From Spartinivicinus ruber (lineage in GTDB: Bacteria > Pseudomonadota > Gammaproteobacteria > Pseudomonadales > Zooshikellaceae), in contig NZ_CP048878.1 of NCBI RefSeq assembly GCF_011009015.1, positions 3,254,354-3,318,353 on the forward strand: a DNA stretch of 64,000 nucleotides, given 5' to 3'. The notes under the pieces were generated by a model, which had not been told where the DNA came from, did no database searches, and was given only the letters and a program-made list of their open reading frames with translations. Shown here one piece after another: positions 37,098 through 47,022 of the stretch. How positions within the stretch are numbered: the first letter of the stretch is position 1; each line of letters opens with the position of its first letter. A program made the position numbers and the translations under genes.

Positions 37098-37970
37098 TCA
37101 GCCATTAATTAATAGTCCAGCCCATCCAGCCACCGTTGGATTTTCTGCTAATTCAATAAAACTGATATTTTTACCAGTTGCCTTAAACTGTTCTAGCAGT
37201 GACATTACCCGAATAGAGTCCAGCCCACATTCAATTAAGTTATCATCGTCTTCCAGCTCATCGCTGTCCACACTCAACCAGCCTGCAATTAATTGTTTTA
37301 GTTGCTGCTTATCAGTGGGTATATTTGCTGTTAGCTCAGTAGCATCAGCCAACAGTTGTTGTGTTGTGACAGTCCTAGCACAACGTTGTGCAGCATAATT
37401 AACAGCCATTATATGATCTTGCTGAGTAAAATCTGCCACCGCATCGCTGACAAAAAAAGCTTTAATATCATTCATAAAAGCATCCGCTGCTGTGAGCAAG
37501 CAACCAATATGGGCATAAATACCACAGATCACCAACTGATCTCGCTGTTGTTCTTGCATCATTTTTAATAAGTCAGTACGTTGGAAAGCACTATAGCGCC
37601 ATTTGGTAATCACTTGATCATTACCTTCTGGCATTAATAAATCAGTAATATCGGTTTCGGCACGATCAGCGGCTAACCCTTTACCCCAAAAATCTTGCAA
37701 CAAGGCGCGCTGCTCTGGCGTTTGGTCACCAGGCTGAGCAGAATAAATAACAGGGACGCCTAATGACTTCAACTGTTGTTTGATTGTTTGGATATTGGCC
37801 ACAACACTTGGAATAGGCTCAGCATTACAATCATAATAATTCAGAAAATATTGCTGCATATCATGCACCAACAACACGGCCCTTGCTGGATCAAACTCCC
37901 AATCCACCCGGTTTTCTGGCATTAGCTCAGCAGTTGGTAATTGATAAGCTGCAATTTTAGGAATAGCCAT
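37098..37970 (-). CDS. entB: Isochorismatase with aryl carrier protein domain
   Basis: The 290-residue bifunctional protein has an isochorismatase domain (about 1-205) with VLLVHDMQQYF and the conserved VITKWRYSAF and GIYAHIGCLLTA segments that include the catalytic Lys/Asp region. An aryl carrier domain (about 215-288) has the phosphopantetheine Ser in CGLDSIRVM. It makes 2,3-dihydro-DHB and then carries DHB as a thioester loaded by EntE. It needs a phosphopantetheinyl transferase, which is not in the window. It lies between entE (20-bp gap) and fepB (3-bp gap). Confidence 0.95.
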   Translation of the reverse strand: MAIPKIAAYQLPTAELMPENRVDWEFDPARAVLLVHDMQQYFLNYYDCNAEPIPSVVANIQTIKQQLKSLGVPVIYSAQPGDQTPEQRALLQDFWGKGLAADRAETDITDLLMPEGNDQVITKWRYSAFQRTDLLKMMQEQQRDQLVICGIYAHIGCLLTAADAFMNDIKAFFVSDAVADFTQQDHIMAVNYAAQRCARTVTTQQLLADATELTANIPTDKQQLKQLIAGWLSVDSDELEDDDNLIECGLDSIRVMSLLEQFKATGKNISFIELAENPTVAGWAGLLING

Positions 37971-37990
37971 AACTTCAAGTTTTCCTATTA

Positions 37991-39640
37991 TTAATTTAAA
38001 CTGTTTCGTAACGCTTTTTTATTAACCTTGCCCACTGCTGTTTTGGGGAAAGCATCCACAAATTCAATTAGATCTGGAATTTTATAATTCGCTAACCCTC
38101 GCTCACGTAAAAAGCGTTTTAATGCCATCACTTTTGGTGATTGATCAACAGGACAAATTACAAACGCACAACTGGCTTCGCCTAATGATTCATCAGGCAC
38201 AGCCACTAAAGCAGCATCATGGATAGCCGGATGGGCCAGCAAATGGTTTTCCACTTCTTCTGCCGCAATTTTTTCTCCGCCGCGATTGATTTGGTCTTTT
38301 ACTCGGCCAACCACAATTAAATAGCCTGACTCAGTTAATTTCACCTCATCGCCCGTGCAATAAAAGCCATCTGCTGTAAATGCCTTAGCATTATGCTGTG
38401 GGGCTTTATAGTAACCACATATCGTATAAGGGCCACGGGTTTGTAATTGACCTATTTGACCAATCGGCACTGGGTTATCTTCTTCATCGACCACCCGTAC
38501 TTCATCGGCTGGCGACATCGGTTTGCCTTGGGTATGAATACAAATATCGTCGTCATCAATTAAGCGGGTATAATTAACCAATCCTTCAGCCATACCAAAC
38601 ACTTGCTGCAACTGACAACCTAATACAGGTTTCACTTGCTTAGCAGCTTCTGCACTGAATTTTGCACCGCCTACTTGCAATACCTGTAAGCTGGATAAAT
38701 CAAATGGAGTATTTTTCACTGCCTCCAACCATAGTAAGGCCATTGGAGGGACCACAGCAGTAATCGTTATTTGCTCTTTTTCAATAAGTGAAAAAACTGT
38801 TTCAGGCGTAGTATCTTTCGTTAATACCACTTTTCCACCAGAATAAAAAACACCCATGGTACCTGGCGAGCTTAAGGGAAAATTATGAGCGACAGGCAGA
38901 CAACATAAATAACTACTTGCTGTGCTCAAAGCACAAACCTCTGCACTCACTTTCACACTATATAAATAGTCATCATGGGTGCGAGGAATTAACTTAGGTA
39001 ACCCTGTCGTACCACCAGAGACTTGTAATAAAGCAGTACTATTTGAACCAGGTTTAGCTAGTGTTGCTAGAACGTCATTTGCTTCAGGTTTAAGATAAAG
39101 CTCAGCTAATGAAGTATATTCCTGTGCATCGCCCACCACAATCACTTGCAGGAGTGAAGGTACTTCTGCCTGAACCTCTCTGGCTAATTGGCGATAATCA
39201 AATCCCAAGTGTTTATCAGCAATAATATATGCTTTAGCTTGGGTAAACTGACAAAAATAACCGATTTCATGACGGCGATGAGCTGGCAGTGCCATGACAG
39301 GAATAGCACCCAACCGAAACAAAGCAAAACAAACAGCAAAAAATTCATTAATATTCGGTAACTGCACAACCACCACATCACGGTTTTCAATACCTGACTG
39401 ATGAAAACCTCTGACTAACTGATCGACTTTTTGATCAAAAACTTGATAAGTCCAACGATCATTGGCAGAAACCAGCGCTTCATGATCAGGCAATTGTCGC
39501 GCCTGTCTTTTTAACATGTCACCAAATGTCATTCCCTGCCAATAACCAGCTTGACGATAATAATCAGCCAGTGCTTGTGGCCATCGGGGACAATCAGCTT
39601 CATCAAATTTAGCTGGCAATACTTGTTCTGCCATTATCAT
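37991..39640 (-). CDS. entE: 2,3-dihydroxybenzoate-AMP ligase
   Basis: The 549-residue adenylate-forming enzyme has motif A3 [16 protein letters not shown]5 [14 protein letters not shown]7 YCTGDEV, A8 [22 protein letters not shown], and the final catalytic Lys in [13 protein letters not shown]. It activates DHB as the adenylate and loads it onto the EntB carrier domain. The start codon overlaps the entC stop as TAATG, showing translational coupling; an ATG two codons later is also possible. Confidence 0.95.
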   Translation of the reverse strand: MIMAEQVLPAKFDEADCPRWPQALADYYRQAGYWQGMTFGDMLKRQARQLPDHEALVSANDRWTYQVFDQKVDQLVRGFHQSGIENRDVVVVQLPNINEFFAVCFALFRLGAIPVMALPAHRRHEIGYFCQFTQAKAYIIADKHLGFDYRQLAREVQAEVPSLLQVIVVGDAQEYTSLAELYLKPEANDVLATLAKPGSNSTALLQVSGGTTGLPKLIPRTHDDYLYSVKVSAEVCALSTASSYLCCLPVAHNFPLSSPGTMGVFYSGGKVVLTKDTTPETVFSLIEKEQITITAVVPPMALLWLEAVKNTPFDLSSLQVLQVGGAKFSAEAAKQVKPVLGCQLQQVFGMAEGLVNYTRLIDDDDICIHTQGKPMSPADEVRVVDEEDNPVPIGQIGQLQTRGPYTICGYYKAPQHNAKAFTADGFYCTGDEVKLTESGYLIVVGRVKDQINRGGEKIAAEEVENHLLAHPAIHDAALVAVPDESLGEASCAFVICPVDQSPKVMALKRFLRERGLANYKIPDLIEFVDAFPKTAVGKVNKKALRNSLN

Positions 39641-40896
39641 TAACTTGCCTCAAGCTGATTCGTTGCTGATTTATTTACTTCTGAAAGTGGTGCCATACCA
39701 ATAGCATTTAACATCGTACGAAATTTCGCCCCTGTCTCATTCCACTCACTTTCCGGACAGGAACCTTCAACCACGCCTGCACCCGCAAATAATGTCATTT
39801 CGCTACCAGCCACTTCAGCACAACGAATAGTTACAATCCACTCACCATCACCATGACTGTCACACCAACCCAACATACCAGTAAAAAAACCTCGATCAAA
39901 AGGCTCAATGGTTTTTATAGCCTCCTTCGCCATCGCAGGAGGATAACCACATACGGCAGGTGTAGGATGTAGTGCATGAGCCAGGGTTAATGATGAAGTG
40001 GTAGGATCAAGTAATTCACCTTGAATAAAAGTAGAAAGATGCCACATGGTAGCAGTAGATATTACTGATGGTTTAGCAGGTACATCGAGTATTTTACAAT
40101 AAGGGCGCAATGCTTCAGCCACTGCATCAACCACCACCGCATGTTCATGAAGGTCTTTCGCTGACTCTAGCAAAGCGGCTGCTCGCTGCTGGTCTTCTTT
40201 TGGGTTACTGCTTCGGGGAATTGAGCCTGCTAATGGATTAGACTGTACCATCGAGCCTGATCGAGAAACTAATAGCTCAGGGCTTGCACCTAAGAGTGTT
40301 CGCCCATGGGACACAGATGCATTATTAGTGATTGCCTGAGCTTCAGCCAAATTAACAGCAAAAGTATAACCTGCTGCGTTATCAGCAGCCAGTTGTGTTA
40401 ATAACTGCTGTACATCAATGGGGCTAGGTGCCATCACTTGTAATGAACGGGATAACACAACCTTATTTAATTCTGTCGTACGAAACTGATGTAGCGCATT
40501 ATTTACCCCTGCTTTATAAGCTTCTGCTGCTGGTATCTCTGTTATTTTCGTGGCTTGAGTAACACTATTATTAGGTTTACTCATTGAGCCATACTTCACT
40601 TGTCTTGTTCGCTCTACATAATCAGGTATCACCAATTGTGCACTTTTATTTGTATCAAAAGGCACAGCTCCTACAACAATAGGGTTAAAGTAGCCTTTTG
40701 CTCGTGCTTTGGCTTGCATTGTTTTAATCGCATCAGGTAGCCCATCAGCAGCTTCTGTTGTAGTTAACATCTGTTGTACACCACGAGCGAGTAAAGCATG
40801 TTTTGGTGTACCAAAGAAAAATGAAAAGTCATTAGCATCATAATGACTGATCAGTTCAGAACCCGTTGGGATTAACTCTGAACAATTACTTTTCAT
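39640..40896 (-). CDS. entC: Isochorismate synthase
   Basis: The 418-residue chorismate-utilising enzyme of the MenF/EntC/TrpE fold has [52 protein letters not shown] and a C-terminal [16 protein letters not shown] segment with the Mg-binding Glu residues. It converts chorismate to isochorismate, the first step of DHB synthesis. An AGAGG sequence precedes ATG 40896. It is first in the operon, and a Fur box lies about 72 bp upstream, so iron repression of the whole run is expected. Confidence 0.95.
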   Translation of the reverse strand: MKSNCSELIPTGSELISHYDANDFSFFFGTPKHALLARGVQQMLTTTEAADGLPDAIKTMQAKARAKGYFNPIVVGAVPFDTNKSAQLVIPDYVERTRQVKYGSMSKPNNSVTQATKITEIPAAEAYKAGVNNALHQFRTTELNKVVLSRSLQVMAPSPIDVQQLLTQLAADNAAGYTFAVNLAEAQAITNNASVSHGRTLLGASPELLVSRSGSMVQSNPLAGSIPRSSNPKEDQQRAAALLESAKDLHEHAVVVDAVAEALRPYCKILDVPAKPSVISTATMWHLSTFIQGELLDPTTSSLTLAHALHPTPAVCGYPPAMAKEAIKTIEPFDRGFFTGMLGWCDSHGDGEWIVTIRCAEVAGSEMTLFAGAGVVEGSCPESEWNETGAKFRTMLNAIGMAPLSEVNKSATNQLEAS

Positions 40897-40967
40897 GGGA
40901 ACCTCTTCTCATTGACGTGACGATTTACTAGCGGGGCCCACCAATAAAAACTGATATCTTGTAGATA

Positions 40968-40996
40968 TTATTGCAAATGATAACAATTATCAATAA
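40968..40996. promoter_or_regulatory. Fur box upstream of entC
   Basis: The site contains the inverted repeat TGATAACAATTATCA flanked by A/T, matching the Fur consensus of GATAAT-type hexamers. All 29 bp are identical to the site at 51250-51278 before the MFS gene. It lies about 72 bp upstream of entC, a normal operator position. Confidence 0.9.
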
Positions 40997-41264
40997 TATT
41001 TTAACTTTACTCTATACGACTTAGGTCTCAGACAGCCGTTGAGCCATCACTTTTTTATCTTTTGGAGTAAGAGATAAAAAATTAGCAGTGAGTTAGGTTT
41101 TATAAACACCGTCACAACCTGACAGACAATCAGACAATATATTGCCCTGTAAGACAGTTTTAGAAGGTTAGTAAGCTAAATCTTTAAGGACTGCAGCTAC
41201 ACCACTCTCATACTTTATTCTAACTTAGGGTATCTGTTTAATGAGATATGCCCTGTAGGTCTGT

Positions 41265-42040
41265 TTAGGGCTTATACCTAAACCCATACCCTAATGTAAT
41301 CTGCTCAATTTTACCGTCTTGCAGCATTTTTTTTAGTGCTTGGTTAAAGCGCTCAATAATGTCGGGTGAAATTTGCGCAGACTTGGAAAACCATAAATAA
41401 GAGCCTCTAGGCTGAGTGACAGGCTTTGGCAACGCAATAATTGTGTCAATTTTCAGTTCTTTAAGTGCAATCTGCGTTGGTGAGTGTGCATCAATGACAG
41501 CATCCAATCTTTTTGTTTGTAACATTGTGAACAACTGATGTCGTTTATTTGCATCCGTCAGAAAAATGTTGTTCTGTGCTACTGCCAGGTTAAACTCATC
41601 ACTAAAATTATAGCCACTTAACCTTCCGACTCGTTTACCATATAAATCCTTTATCTTAGTAAAATATAGCTTTCCTCCTTTTAACGTAAAAATGCTAAAA
41701 TAGCTGTAGTGCAAAGGGACTTCGGTATAAATGCCATAAGCAAGCCTTTCTGCATTTTTATAACCACCTATCGCTCCATGCAAACTACCATTTTTAATTA
41801 AAAGTAAAATTCGTTTCCAGGGCATTGTCAGAATATTTATCTTTACATTTATGCGTATAGCAGCTTCTTTAACTATATCCGGATCAGCCCCTTTAACAAC
41901 ACCTTGCTCTGCCCAACGATATGGTTTTAGCTTGCTGTCAAATAAACCTAAGACCAGCTCTTGAGCTATATACTTTGAGTCAGGCCAATTACCCCCACCA
42001 CTATGGCAATCAGCACAGCTAAGACTTTTCTACGATTCAT
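41265..42040 (-). pseudogene. SBP_bac_3 periplasmic binding protein, frameshifted after signal peptide
   Basis: ATG 42040 starts a good signal peptide (MNRRKVLAVLIAIVVG and following) that hits TAG near 41967. In another frame, ELVLGLFDSKLKPYRWAEQG and the rest of a family 3 binding protein run to 41265, with the typical MPWKRILLLIKNGSLHGAIGG. At the junction the coding strand has AGTATATAGC; removing one TA gives S-I-A-Q-E and joins both halves in frame. The break is thus a one-unit expansion of a TA run. An internal ATG at 41825 would make only a leaderless fragment. It could be a true pseudogene or a sequence error. Confidence 0.75.
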
Positions 42041-42239
42041 TATTTTCTACATACTTTATCCCATGCTATCAGTTTTAGCATAGATCGATTAATCAAAAGT
42101 AGGTAGTCGCTAAATAGGTCAGGTTTTTATACAAAAAATAAACCTTTGCCTATCTATACCTATTAGTAGAAGCCTTTGAGCAACCGGCATATAAGTTGCT
42201 GAACTCATCAAGCAAAAGTAGTTAGTTAAGCAGTAATTT

Positions 42240-42407
42240 TTGCACACAATTAGCACGCTTCTATTAATTAGTGGATTATTAATTCCGCTAGTGGCTCATG
42301 CAAAAAGTTGGGTAACAGACTTCCAAAGCTATTTATTTTCTGACAAGTCGCTTGTTTACAGACATAGTGGGCCTTATGTCAAGAAAAGGCAACTAGCCAG
42401 AGGATAA
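42240..42407 (+). CDS. Candidate small secreted protein, 55 residues
   Basis: A frame from TTG 42240 to TAA 42407 encodes a short N-region, a hydrophobic core (LLLISGLLIPLVAHA) that looks like a cleavable signal peptide, and about 37 polar residues rich in Arg/Lys at the end. There is no clear Shine-Dalgarno sequence, and the start codon is weak. It occupies the centre of the 435-bp gap 42041-42475, which otherwise shows no gene. Confidence 0.3.
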   Translation: MHTISTLLLISGLLIPLVAHAKSWVTDFQSYLFSDKSLVYRHSGPYVKKRQLARG

Positions 42408-42475
42408 ATGGATAAGAAGTTGTTATCTTATTTTCTGCATGAAATACTAGGGACAATCATCCACAATCGCCATTT

Positions 42476-43303
42476 ATGGATGATCATATGCAAAAAATAC
42501 TAACACGCTTGTTAAGTCATTTAGCTATTATGGCTTTACTGCTTATCAATCAAACTTTTGCTAGCATTGCCAAACTTGAATTTTCAATAGTAAAACAGCC
42601 CCCTAAAACATTCACTCTGGAAGAGTTAAAATCGCAACTTAAAACGCATAAAATATCATTTGAAGACCCTCACTACGGCAAAACCAAACGCTTTTTAGCT
42701 TTTAAAATACAAGATGTATTACAATTAGCATTTGGCGACAAATGGAAAAACCATGCATATTCTGATGCAACTTTTACTGCTAGCGATGGCTATAGTGCCA
42801 TCAGTAAAGTATCAAAATTATATGAACAAGGGGGATATCTCACCTTTTTTGATATTGATGCTAATGGCTGGGAACCTGTAGGCCACAGCAAAGTATCACC
42901 TGGCCCTTTTTATCTGGTATGGACAGGCAAGCAACAGACAACAGAATATGCATTTCCCTGGACTTGGCAATTAGCATCAATCAGCCTTATTCAGTTTGAA
43001 AACCAGTATCCGGCTGTTTACCCACAAGGAGTAACTAGTAGTACAACTGTTTATCAAGGTTACCAGCTGTTTAAAGGCCGCTGCCTTCAATGTCACTCAA
43101 TTAACCAGCAAGGTGGCAAATTTGGACCTGACTTAAACGCCCCCCAAAGCATTACAGAGTATCGCTCAAAATCTATGATAAAAGCATTTATCAAACAGCC
43201 TTCTAAGTTTCGCTATTCTAAAATGCCTGATCATCTAGATCTTTCAGATCAAGAGCTAGATGCACTTGTTGATTATTTACAATACAAAAGCAGACTGAAC
43301 TGA
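42476..43303 (+). CDS. Periplasmic monohaem cytochrome c protein with N-terminal unknown domain
   Basis: The 275-residue precursor has a signal peptide (cleavage about residue 30), a middle domain of about 150 residues resembling an oxidoreductase molybdopterin-type beta fold, and a C-terminal class I cytochrome c. That domain has CLQCH at 203-207, followed by GGKFGPDLNAP and a Met ligand in SKMPDH. ATG 42488 is an equally good start. No partner gene is adjacent. It may be an electron carrier or haem sensor. It ends 8 bp from the convergent SBP pseudogene. Confidence 0.75.
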   Translation: MDDHMQKILTRLLSHLAIMALLLINQTFASIAKLEFSIVKQPPKTFTLEELKSQLKTHKISFEDPHYGKTKRFLAFKIQDVLQLAFGDKWKNHAYSDATFTASDGYSAISKVSKLYEQGGYLTFFDIDANGWEPVGHSKVSPGPFYLVWTGKQQTTEYAFPWTWQLASISLIQFENQYPAVYPQGVTSSTTVYQGYQLFKGRCLQCHSINQQGGKFGPDLNAPQSITEYRSKSMIKAFIKQPSKFRYSKMPDHLDLSDQELDALVDYLQYKSRLN

Positions 43304-43311
43304 AAACGCCC

Positions 43312-44061
43312 TTATCGATAACGTGATAAAACCTGCTTAAATTTATTTTGCGAGGCGGCCTTTTGGTAGGCTCTTCTAGTTGATTAAATAGTGCTTCTGA
43401 TACCGACTGTTTACTTAGCCCAAAATAAACCCAGTTTTGATTGATAACAAAGGGATGAATTTTAACGTGGCTATAAAGTGGATCAATTTTTATACGATAA
43501 TTAACTGAATACAAATCACCAAAAACCAGCGATTCTTTTTAGCTGCAATTTATGAATATTTTGTTCAGAATGAGGCACTGTCTCAAACCGACTGGCAAAT
43601 GCTTGGTCTTGCTTGAATAAGTTATCAAAAATTTCGCCATAATATGCGCCTATTTCAAACCCCACTTTATGTGGCAGTTTTGCCAGATCAGCATGTGAGT
43701 TTATATGATAATGACTGTCTTTATGAACGACTAAAACAATGGTTTCGTCACGTTGAGGCCCAATAAAGTGAAGGAAAGCCTTCCGATCTTCTGTTATTGA
43801 CAAATTTGTCATCATATCAAGCTTTCCACTCTTTAATAGAATAAAAGACCTTTTCCAGGGTGATTTAATATAGACCGGTGTACAACTTACTTCATTGAAT
43901 AACACTTCGGTCAACTCGATGGACATTCCTTGCCACTGCCCCATTTCATTTTGATAATATTGGGGAGGAAAATCAGCGACTCGTACTTTTAATTGGCAAT
44001 TAGCAAAGGATTGGAGGGCTATTCCAAATAACACGAAGATAGTGCCTATCTCTTGTAGCAT
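43312..44061 (-). pseudogene. SBP_bac_3 periplasmic binding protein with two frameshifts
   Basis: Residues 1-178 read as a family 3 binding protein (signal, VADFPPQYYQNEMGQWQGMS, SPWKRSFILLKSGKLDMM), then stop after AGFW. Dropping one T from the T5 run near 43520 continues as GDLYSVNYRIKIDP in frame. Later, near 43366, a second one-base shift is needed to reach the typical ending AYQKAASQNKFKQVLSRYR and TAA at 43312. Two independent indels make decay more likely than a single error. The restored end lies 8 bp from the cytochrome gene stop, a sensible convergent spacing. Confidence 0.75.
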
Positions 44062-44166
44062 TATTCGCCCTCACTATCAGTGCAACAAATTGACCACTTT
44101 GCTCATTGTTAATATTAGGGCATCCTTGCCCTTTTTATGAGGTATGAAAGTTACTGATATAAAACG

Positions 44167-45213
44167 TTATTTACATACCTCGTCATTATCAAAGTAGCAT
44201 TTTTTCATCAATGACTTCGGTATTGGTTTGCGCAGTTTTTTCCATTCCTTTTTATTAACAATAATGCCAGGCCGTTCAATACGCTCAATAGGGATGGTCT
44301 CAGCTGCTTTACCATTTAAAATAGCAATCGCTTTATCAGCCGCTAGCTCACCTAAGTGACTTAAGTTAGGAGCAACTGAAGCGAGTGCACCTAATTTAAT
44401 GCCACTTGCAGATGCAGTAAATACTGGCATTTTATACTTGCTGACCAGTCTCTTTATGGTATCTGTTTTGCTGACCAAAAATGAGCTTTGTGGAATTAAC
44501 ACAGCATCTGCTTGCCACTCTCCTTTTGCCAGTTTTTTTAAGAAACCTTGCCAAATAGGCTCTTTGTCTGATACCCGCACAATATTCAATTTAATATTTA
44601 GACTGTTCGCTATGGGTTTTAGCTGTTGGACATAGAGTGCAGCATTACGCTCTTTAGGATTATACGGCACCAGTAGTGATTTAAAGGGGATTAACTGCTG
44701 AAGCACATGAACTTGGTAAGCCACTGATACCCCATCACTAACACCAGTTAATCCTTTTGGTGGCTCTGCAAATTTTTCAACAATATCTGACCCCACTGGG
44801 TCTGAGACCATATTGAATAATAATGGCACCTTATCATGGGTATAATGCCTGACTGTTCGAGTGGCAGTGGTACCAAATACATAAATAAGATCATATTGAT
44901 CAAATGATGAAACTTGCTTGCGTAACGTATTCGCCAGCTGTTTACGGTCTTGATTGACATCAATTTGGGTGAATTGAATACTGGTCATATTATCTTCCAG
45001 CTTTGTTTTAAATGCTTGATCGGCTTGCGTTTCACCCCGCCATAACAGCATCAGTACTTTTTTTACGTCCTGCTTTGCCTGCAAGCCAACTCTGTGGCTA
45101 GACTGCGTATTTTCTTTCGCCATACTACTGGCCGCAACTAACGTTGCTAGCACTAACATTAACCCCGTCAACCACTGTTGCCACCATGCTGGCAGCCGAT
45201 TGTTACTACTCAT
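44167..45213 (-). CDS. ABC transporter substrate-binding protein of the TrpX/PF04392 type
   Basis: The 348-residue protein has an N-terminal membrane-type signal and a type I periplasmic fold: IYVFGTTATRTV, VPLLFNMVSDPVGSDIV, GVSDGVSVAYQV and the conserved LGALASVAPNLSHLGELAADKAIAILNG. Family members bind tryptophan or other small ligands and usually sit with a permease and ATPase, absent here. It is therefore another orphan binding protein. Ligand unknown. Confidence 0.82.
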   Translation of the reverse strand: MSSNNRLPAWWQQWLTGLMLVLATLVAASSMAKENTQSSHRVGLQAKQDVKKVLMLLWRGETQADQAFKTKLEDNMTSIQFTQIDVNQDRKQLANTLRKQVSSFDQYDLIYVFGTTATRTVRHYTHDKVPLLFNMVSDPVGSDIVEKFAEPPKGLTGVSDGVSVAYQVHVLQQLIPFKSLLVPYNPKERNAALYVQQLKPIANSLNIKLNIVRVSDKEPIWQGFLKKLAKGEWQADAVLIPQSSFLVSKTDTIKRLVSKYKMPVFTASASGIKLGALASVAPNLSHLGELAADKAIAILNGKAAETIPIERIERPGIIVNKKEWKKLRKPIPKSLMKKCYFDNDEVCK

Positions 45214-45419
45214 TGTCTATCACCATCCCGCACAACTAATGTCTGGATGCTTACACCACGCTTACCATTACTACCATCGTGGAAGCATCAACTGTTATTT
45301 ATAAATAAATTCTGAAACAAGGGGCGGCAATGTACCTTTTGAGACACATTTCATAAATAAGCACATGCCGAACTATGCGGGATACTAGTACCTGTCCAAG
45401 TACAAAAGTTCTGTCAAAA

Positions 45420-45788
45420 TCAGTGGCAAGGTCCTATATCACAAGGCGATATGTCACAGGGCAGTTCTGGTTTACAATCAACAATATCCAAACAATCGCA
45501 GCTATCACAAAACTTATTGCTGTCTTTATCTCTGCGCCTCCTTCTCCTCCGCTGGTCATTTTGCTCGGGATCTTCTGTAATCAATTGTTGATAAGCTCGG
45601 CGACAAGCTTGAAAACGCTGGACTAGTCGTTGGTATCCCACAACCATGCCATATTGCTCCAACAAATAAATGGCTTCTGCCGAGCAACTACGACCTTGGT
45701 GATAAACAGCGTGAGCACAGCTAAATCCTTTATAAGGCGAAATCCAGCGCTGATAGCAGCGAATTAATCCAATCAGTAACCACTTCAT
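45420..45788 (-). CDS. yidD: YidD-like membrane insertion efficiency protein with Cys-rich tail
   Basis: The first 70 residues follow YidD/DUF37: LLIGLIRCYQRWISP, with the conserved C and SCAHAVYHQGRSCSAEA region. YidD assists insertion of membrane proteins with YidC. This protein is 122 residues long; after the domain it has an Arg-rich stretch (seven Arg in a row, about 82-88) and then a tail with repeated CD/PCD motifs (eight Cys in 30 residues). It is not in the usual rpmH-rnpA-yidD-yidC order, so it is probably a second, stand-alone YidD-like gene. Confidence 0.75.
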   Translation of the reverse strand: MKWLLIGLIRCYQRWISPYKGFSCAHAVYHQGRSCSAEAIYLLEQYGMVVGYQRLVQRFQACRRAYQQLITEDPEQNDQRRRRRRRDKDSNKFCDSCDCLDIVDCKPELPCDISPCDIGPCH

Positions 45789-46099
45789 TAGTAGCCCTTC
45801 TATTACATGATTTTGGCCCTGCTTATCATTTTTAGGCTAATACTTGAGTCAGACTATAACAAGGCTCCATAAATATCCCATTTTTGACTGATAGGTATCA
45901 AGCGCTTTAATGCCTTACTTAAGCATCCAAAATAACCAACATATGAATGAATTTCTAAGCCACAATTAATAACCGCCATATAACCAGTAAATTTTCAACA
46001 CCCGCCGTATAGTGTCTACACTGGTTGATACCCTTCTTAATATATTGGGGGTAGAGAGGGGTATATAAATAATAAATAAAACAAAATAAGGAGATTTAA
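45789..46099. other. 311-bp intergenic region with promoter of the Cys-repeat gene
   Basis: The interval between divergent genes is AT-rich with no ORF. An AAGGAG ribosome-binding site lies before ATG 46100. I see no clear regulator site. Confidence 0.4.
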
Positions 46100-46831
46100 A
46101 TGAAATTCAGGCGTTTAGTTAGTGGTTCATTTGCTGTTGTTTTAGGCATTTCCAGCGCTTCCGCTACCGAATTTCAAAAAGTTGAGGGGGATAGCCCCTG
46201 TCCAACTGGTTACTCTCTGGTTAATCCCAATGAAGTTAAAGCTAACTACACCGATATTTGTAGTATGTTAGGTAGCTGGGATATTGTCCGACTTGCCAAT
46301 GGGGCCTCGTTAGATGGGCCAGGTTATGGCTGTAAAATGCGTGCCAACGACACCCGTAAACTGGGTCATAGTTTATGTAAACAACCTACCCAGTTTACTG
46401 CCCGCCCACGAGACTACTACTGCGAAGCAGGTGAAACCATGGTCAGCTCCTTAGTTGCCAAGGCCCACTCGTCAGAAACCTGTGATGCCTTAGGTTCTTG
46501 GTATATTGCTCGTTTATTAGATGGTGGCGCCATGGATGGACCAGGCTATGGCTGTAACTTAAGGCCTCGGGAAGAACAATTATTAGGCCACACCTTATGT
46601 GCAACTTATACCCATATGAAGGTCAATGGTGATAGTGGCTGCCCCGCAGGTACACGCTTAGCTACACCTGCAGAAGCAGAGCAAAACATAATCAAGGCTT
46701 GTCTATCCCTGGATTTTTGGGACATCGTTCGATTAGCTGGTGGCGGCTCAATGGATGGCTTAGGTTATGGTTGCCAAATTCGCACTAACGATAGCCGTGC
46801 GTTAGGTCATTCACTATGTGTTGCTGAATAA
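46100..46831 (+). CDS. Secreted protein of three Cys-rich repeats (unknown family)
   Basis: The 243-residue protein has a signal peptide (about 1-22) and then three tandem repeats of about 75 residues. Each keeps C-x2-G near its start, then C-x3-L-x2-W-x-I-x-R-L-x3-G-x2-D-G-x-G-Y-G-C-x2-R, and closes with LGH-x-LC. Each repeat has four Cys, fit for two disulfides. In the second unit W/I/R stay while other positions vary; in the third DG-L-GYGC is seen. I do not recognise the family. It stands alone with a good ribosome-binding site (AAGGAG). Binding or adhesive function is possible but not shown. Confidence 0.8.
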   Translation: MKFRRLVSGSFAVVLGISSASATEFQKVEGDSPCPTGYSLVNPNEVKANYTDICSMLGSWDIVRLANGASLDGPGYGCKMRANDTRKLGHSLCKQPTQFTARPRDYYCEAGETMVSSLVAKAHSSETCDALGSWYIARLLDGGAMDGPGYGCNLRPREEQLLGHTLCATYTHMKVNGDSGCPAGTRLATPAEAEQNIIKACLSLDFWDIVRLAGGGSMDGLGYGCQIRTNDSRALGHSLCVAE

Positions 46832-46843
46832 AATAGAAAATTA

Positions 46844-46883
46844 TTACTAAAGAGGGTAAAAGGTCAGTTTTAGTAAAATTTTC
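46844..46883 (+). terminator. Weak hairpin terminator after the Cys-repeat gene
   Basis: TTACTAAA (46844-46851) pairs with TTTAGTAA (46869-46876), followed by AATTTTCT. The stem is A/T-rich and the loop long, so efficiency is uncertain. Confidence 0.4.
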
Positions 46884-46894
46884 TAGGTATAAAG

Positions 46895-47022
46895 TATACT
46901 CATAGCGAAGGGTTATTTAGGCGAGGCCACCGAGCGATGAAGCCCCAGGAACTTAAATAAACTAAGTGACTGGGGTGAAGAGCGACAGTAACAAAGCCTA
47001 AGAATCATTCGCGAAGAGTATA
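46895..47022. repeat. Dispersed structured repeat, copy B
   Basis: This 128-bp copy is the cleanest. The left end TATACTCATAGCGAAGGG mirrors the right end that closes CGCGAAGAGTATA, and TTTAGGC pairs with GCCTAA. The central hairpin pairs CCCCAG (46943-46948) with CTGGGG (46970-46975) and CTTA (46952-46955) with TAAG (46963-46966), separated by a GAA/TGA internal loop. The right end touches the stop codon of the M50-like gene at 47023. Confidence 0.8.

Noticed and set aside
41990-42010. A CADCH haem motif read in one minus-strand frame
   Set aside because: It lies in the out-of-frame reading of the signal peptide of the broken binding protein; that frame has a stop just before and no start codon.
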